A stretch of DNA of 9,207 bases from Armatimonadota bacterium (lineage in GTDB: Bacteria > Armatimonadota > Zipacnadia > Zipacnadales > JABUFB01): assembly GCA_018056145.1 (NCBI GenBank), contig JAGPGE010000192.1, positions 1-9,207 on the forward strand, written 5' to 3'. The first letter of the stretch is position 1. Each line of letters opens with the position of its first letter. Below, piece by piece: positions 7,197-9,207 of this stretch. The translations under genes and the position numbers were made by a program. The notes beneath the pieces are model-generated. The model saw nothing but the letters and a program-made list of their open reading frames with translations. It was not told the DNA's origin and did no database searches.

Positions 7197-8054
7197 ATGT
7201 CTGCCAGCTCCGTCACCATCCGCACCTTCACTCGTGAAGACATCCCCTTTGGCATGGAACTGAAGAACCTGGCCGGCTGGAATCAGCTTCCCGATGACTG
7301 GGAGCGGTTCGTCGCCTGGGAGCCCGAAGGCTGCTTTGTGGCCCAGCATGAAGGCACTGACGCGGGCACTGCGATCACCATCAACTACGACAACCGTTTC
7401 GGCTGGGTGGGCATGGTTCTCGTGCATCCGGACATGCGCCGCAAAGGCATCGGCACAGCGCTGCTGGATGCCTGCATCGACTACCTCGAAGGCTGCGGCG
7501 TAGATGCCGTGAAGCTCGACGCGACGCCCATGGGCAAGCAACTGTACGACACTATCGGCTTCAAGGATGAGTACCTGATCGAGCGCCAACAGGCGACTGC
7601 GCCAGATTGCCGGGTGCCGGACTGCATCGCCCCGCTCACAGAAGCCCATCTCGACGCGGTGCTCGCCATGGACTTCCGCGCCTTCGGAGCAGACCGCGGC
7701 CGGGTGATCCGCGCACTGCTTGCCGATCCGGGAGCGCCGGCTTTCGTCTGTCTGGATGGGGGAGAGGTGGCCGGCTATACCCTCGGCCGCCGGGGCATGC
7801 ACGCTGACAGCATCGGTCCGTGGTGTGCGACGGGTCCTGATGCGGCGCTGGCCCTGCTGCAGGCGGCGCTGGCGGCTCGCGCGGGAAAGCCGGTGTTCAT
7901 GGACATCTCACTGGCGAACAGTCATGTGCTGCAAATGGTCAGCGAGTTCGGCTTCGAGAAACAGCGGCATCTGATCCGGCAGTTCCGGGGCAGGAACACC
8001 TCTCCCGGTGAAACGGGGCTTGTCTACGCAATCGCCGGGCCGGAGATCGGCTGA
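7197..8054 (+). CDS. Two-domain GNAT N-acetyltransferase (YitH-like)
   Basis: It is 285 residues from ATG at 7197. The N-terminal half (about 7-130) is a GNAT fold. Motif A is visible as V-L-V-H-P-D-M-R81-R-K-G84-I-G86-T-A-L-L, the R-x-x-G-x-G pyrophosphate loop that binds acetyl-CoA. It is followed by LDATPMGKQLYDTIGF, the typical GNAT close. The C-terminal half (about 140-275) matches the Acetyltransf_18 / YitH C-terminal domain: GYTLGRRGMHADSIGPW with I206-G-P208, then PVFMDISLANSHVLQMVSEFGF and a final basic R-Q-F-R-G. Such proteins are cytoplasmic and acetylate small amines or amino acids, but substrates are mostly unknown. It follows the MttB-like gene by 85 bases with a hairpin between them. 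The family call is firm; the substrate cannot be inferred. Confidence 0.9.
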   Translation: MSASSVTIRTFTREDIPFGMELKNLAGWNQLPDDWERFVAWEPEGCFVAQHEGTDAGTAITINYDNRFGWVGMVLVHPDMRRKGIGTALLDACIDYLEGCGVDAVKLDATPMGKQLYDTIGFKDEYLIERQQATAPDCRVPDCIAPLTEAHLDAVLAMDFRAFGADRGRVIRALLADPGAPAFVCLDGGEVAGYTLGRRGMHADSIGPWCATGPDAALALLQAALAARAGKPVFMDISLANSHVLQMVSEFGFEKQRHLIRQFRGRNTSPGETGLVYAIAGPEIG

Positions 8055-8073
8055 ACTCAGGACTCTGGGTGCC

Positions 8074-8094
8074 ACTGCTTCCCCCGGAAGCAGT
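8074..8094 (+). other. Perfect hairpin 1 in the gap before gene 5
   Basis: ACTGCTTCC (8074-8082) and GGAAGCAGT (8086-8094) form a perfect 9-bp stem with a CCC loop, starting 19 bases after the GNAT stop. No T-run follows. A 10-base perfect palindrome, TGCACGTGCA (8097-8106), comes immediately after. It could be a weak terminator for the GNAT gene or part of the structured leader of gene 5. Confidence 0.5.
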
Positions 8095-8101
8095 CCTGCA
8101 C

Positions 8102-8135
8102 GTGCAAGCACACCATGCGGGGCATGGTGTGGCAC
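8102..8135 (+). other. Hairpin 2 in the gap before gene 5
   Basis: CACACCATGC (8109-8118) and GCATGGTGTG (8122-8131) form a perfect 10-bp stem with a GGG loop. Beyond an AAG bulge (8106-8108), GTGC (8102-8105) pairs with GCAC (8132-8135), adding 4 bp. The GGG loop is complementary to the CCC loop of hairpin 1. It ends 26 bases before the Shine-Dalgarno site of gene 5. As DNA it could also be a dyad operator. Confidence 0.55.
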
Positions 8136-8182
8136 GCGGCCCATGCCCACTTCACGCGTCCAGGAGGAGACACCACCATGCG
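8109..8182 (+). promoter_or_regulatory. Possible start-codon-masking RNA switch for gene 5
   Basis: CACCATGCG occurs twice: at 8111-8119 in the 5' arm of hairpin 2 and at 8174-8182, where it contains the gene 5 ATG. The hairpin's 3' arm, GCATGGTG (8122-8129), is complementary to both copies, so it could pair either locally or with the start codon, leaving AGGAGG in the loop. A third option is GGGCATGG (8120-8127) with CCATGCCC (8141-8148). The complementarity is seen directly; a regulatory function is inference, and the local 10-bp hairpin should be favoured unless it is melted or bound. Confidence 0.3.
8162..8167 (+). promoter_or_regulatory. Ribosome binding site of gene 5
   Basis: AGGAGG lies 10 bases before ATG at 8178. 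It selects this start over in-frame ATGs at 8115 and 8124, which have no Shine-Dalgarno motif and lie inside hairpin 2. Confidence 0.75.
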
Positions 8183-9207
8183 CCCCGACATTCCATCGGT
8201 CATCCTCGCGTTGACCCTTGGCATTGCCTGCGCCCAACTCGCGATTGAGCCCGGGCCGGAGGGCAATATCACGAGTATTACGCTCGACGGCCAGGGCGTC
8301 GGGCAGCAGGTGCAGATGCGCATCGTGAAGCCCGGCTGGAACGGTGCGTATGCGGTGCTGGGCGACAACTCCGGGGTGCGCGAAGTGGAGACGCCTGCCG
8401 AAGGGGTCCGGCTCTTCGAGGGACAACTGGACTGCGAGGGCAAGCCGTGTGCTTTCCGCGAGCGCATCGAACCCGCGGGCGATGGCTGGCGGATTGGCTG
8501 CGAGCTGACCCCCTCCACTGACCTGGAGACCGAGCTTGTCGTGATCACCATCGACCTGCCCACCAAGGGCAACGCGGGACAGGGCTCCCTGTATCTGAAG
8601 AGGAACTCCGCCATCCTGCGCCACGAGTTGCCGGCGACGCTCCCGGACCCGTACCACATCGCCTCCGCAAGCCCGCTCAAGTGGTGCGCCTGGCTGCTGC
8701 CCGGCGACGTGGGCCTGCTCATCGAGCCCGACGGCGAGGGCATCAATGGGGTGAGTTTCCAGGACAACCGCCAGTTCAATATCAGTGCCTTTCAGGCGCA
8801 GTTCCCGGTGCGCGAGACCAAGGGTCTCAAGGCGGGGAAGACCTACCGCTTTGGCGTCACTCTCCGGCCTTTCGATGCCGCGCGCCTTGCCGGTGAGGAG
8901 CAGACGATCGTAGACATGAACGCAACGGTGGCGGTGGAACTCAGGTCCGAGAAGCCCCTGGCATTGCGTGGAATGACCATCAGCCCCGAGCGCCCGAAGG
9001 ACCTGAACCTGGTGGAGATTGACCTGGATCTGGATGCCACATTCGACAACCCCTTTGACCCCGAGGACATTGACGTCACCGCGGTGTTCACAGGAGACGA
9101 GGGCCGAACCGTACGTGTACCGGGGTTCTACTACCAGGGCTATGAATGGGTGGATGCCGGCGGCGTGGGCGAGCTTCTGCGAAAGGTGGGTGAGCCCTCC
9201 TGGAAGG
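8178..9207 (+). CDS. Secreted DUF5060-containing protein, probable glycoside hydrolase (3' end outside window)
   Basis: 343 codons are visible with no stop before the window ends. Residues 1-19 form a signal peptide (IPSVILALTLGIACA) with an A17-C-A19 cleavage site before Q20. C18 is not in a good lipobox, so a lipoprotein is less likely. About 20-255 is a beta-rich region of unknown family with many G, D and W residues. From about 270 the sequence matches the DUF5060 pattern: DATFDN291-P-F-DPEDIDVTAVF, then R-T-V-R-V-P-G-F317-Y-Y, and W-K at the window edge. DUF5060 is known as an N-terminal beta-sandwich ahead of TIM-barrel glycoside hydrolases. An extracellular polysaccharide-degrading role is therefore likely, but the catalytic domain is not in view. 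Its frame is open back to the GNAT stop at 8052-8054. Confidence 0.85.
   Translation, partial: MRPDIPSVILALTLGIACAQLAIEPGPEGNITSITLDGQGVGQQVQMRIVKPGWNGAYAVLGDNSGVREVETPAEGVRLFEGQLDCEGKPCAFRERIEPAGDGWRIGCELTPSTDLETELVVITIDLPTKGNAGQGSLYLKRNSAILRHELPATLPDPYHIASASPLKWCAWLLPGDVGLLIEPDGEGINGVSFQDNRQFNISAFQAQFPVRETKGLKAGKTYRFGVTLRPFDAARLAGEEQTIVDMNATVAVELRSEKPLALRGMTISPERPKDLNLVEIDLDLDATFDNPFDPEDIDVTAVFTGDEGRTVRVPGFYYQGYEWVDAGGVGELLRKVGEPSWK

Noticed and set aside
8055..8177. Read-through or fusion of the GNAT gene with gene 5, or upstream ATG starts at 8115 and 8124
   Set aside because: The frame is indeed open and in phase after the TGA at 8052-8054, but AGGAGG plus a signal peptide with an A-C-A cleavage site at 8178 explain the gene better. 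No recoding signal is evident.
1..9207. Mobile elements, CRISPR arrays, tRNA or rRNA genes
   Set aside because: No transposase or integrase frames, no regularly spaced repeats and no cloverleaf or rRNA-like stretches were seen on either strand.

Overview
This is a GC-rich bacterial segment carrying five genes, all on the + strand, with gaps of 74 to 123 bases. Shine-Dalgarno sites precede every start that can be seen. The set of genes (large secreted multi-domain proteins with LamG, beta-helix, PKD and carbohydrate-binding-like modules, a DUF5060 protein, and a pyrrolysine-free MttB homologue) resembles glycan-degrading bacteria of the Armatimonadota / Planctomycetota / Hydrogenedentota type. 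That placement is an inference from gene content; no phylogenetic marker is present.

Layout. (1) 2-2995: the 3' part of a very large surface or secreted protein: end of one LamG-like domain, a full LamG-like domain, a CARDB-like beta-sandwich, a right-handed parallel beta-helix, a PKD/K319L-like domain and a C-terminal jelly-roll-like module. (2) 3093-5633: a secreted protein of 846 residues with carbohydrate-binding-like modules at both ends and an unrecognised central domain holding acidic clusters; possibly an undescribed glycan-active enzyme. (3) 5708-7111: an MttB-superfamily (COG5598) corrinoid methyltransferase without a pyrrolysine codon; it most likely starts at a TTG at 5708. (4) 7197-8054: a two-domain GNAT acetyltransferase of the YitH type. 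(5) 8178-9207: the 5' part of a secreted protein with a long N-terminal beta-rich region leading into a DUF5060 domain; the catalytic part lies beyond the window.

Genes 1, 2 and 5 would act outside the cytoplasm on polysaccharides. Genes 3 and 4 are cytoplasmic and could handle small methylated or aminated molecules, but nothing in the window (no corrinoid protein, no transporter) proves a link. Shared transcription is plausible from strand and spacing. However, every gap contains an inverted repeat that would form an RNA hairpin, and none has a clear U-tract. The most structured gap is 8055-8177. It has two perfect hairpins with CCC and GGG loops, and an arm that could pair instead with the start-codon region of gene 5, resembling a translational switch. 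No mobile element, CRISPR array, tRNA or rRNA was seen.
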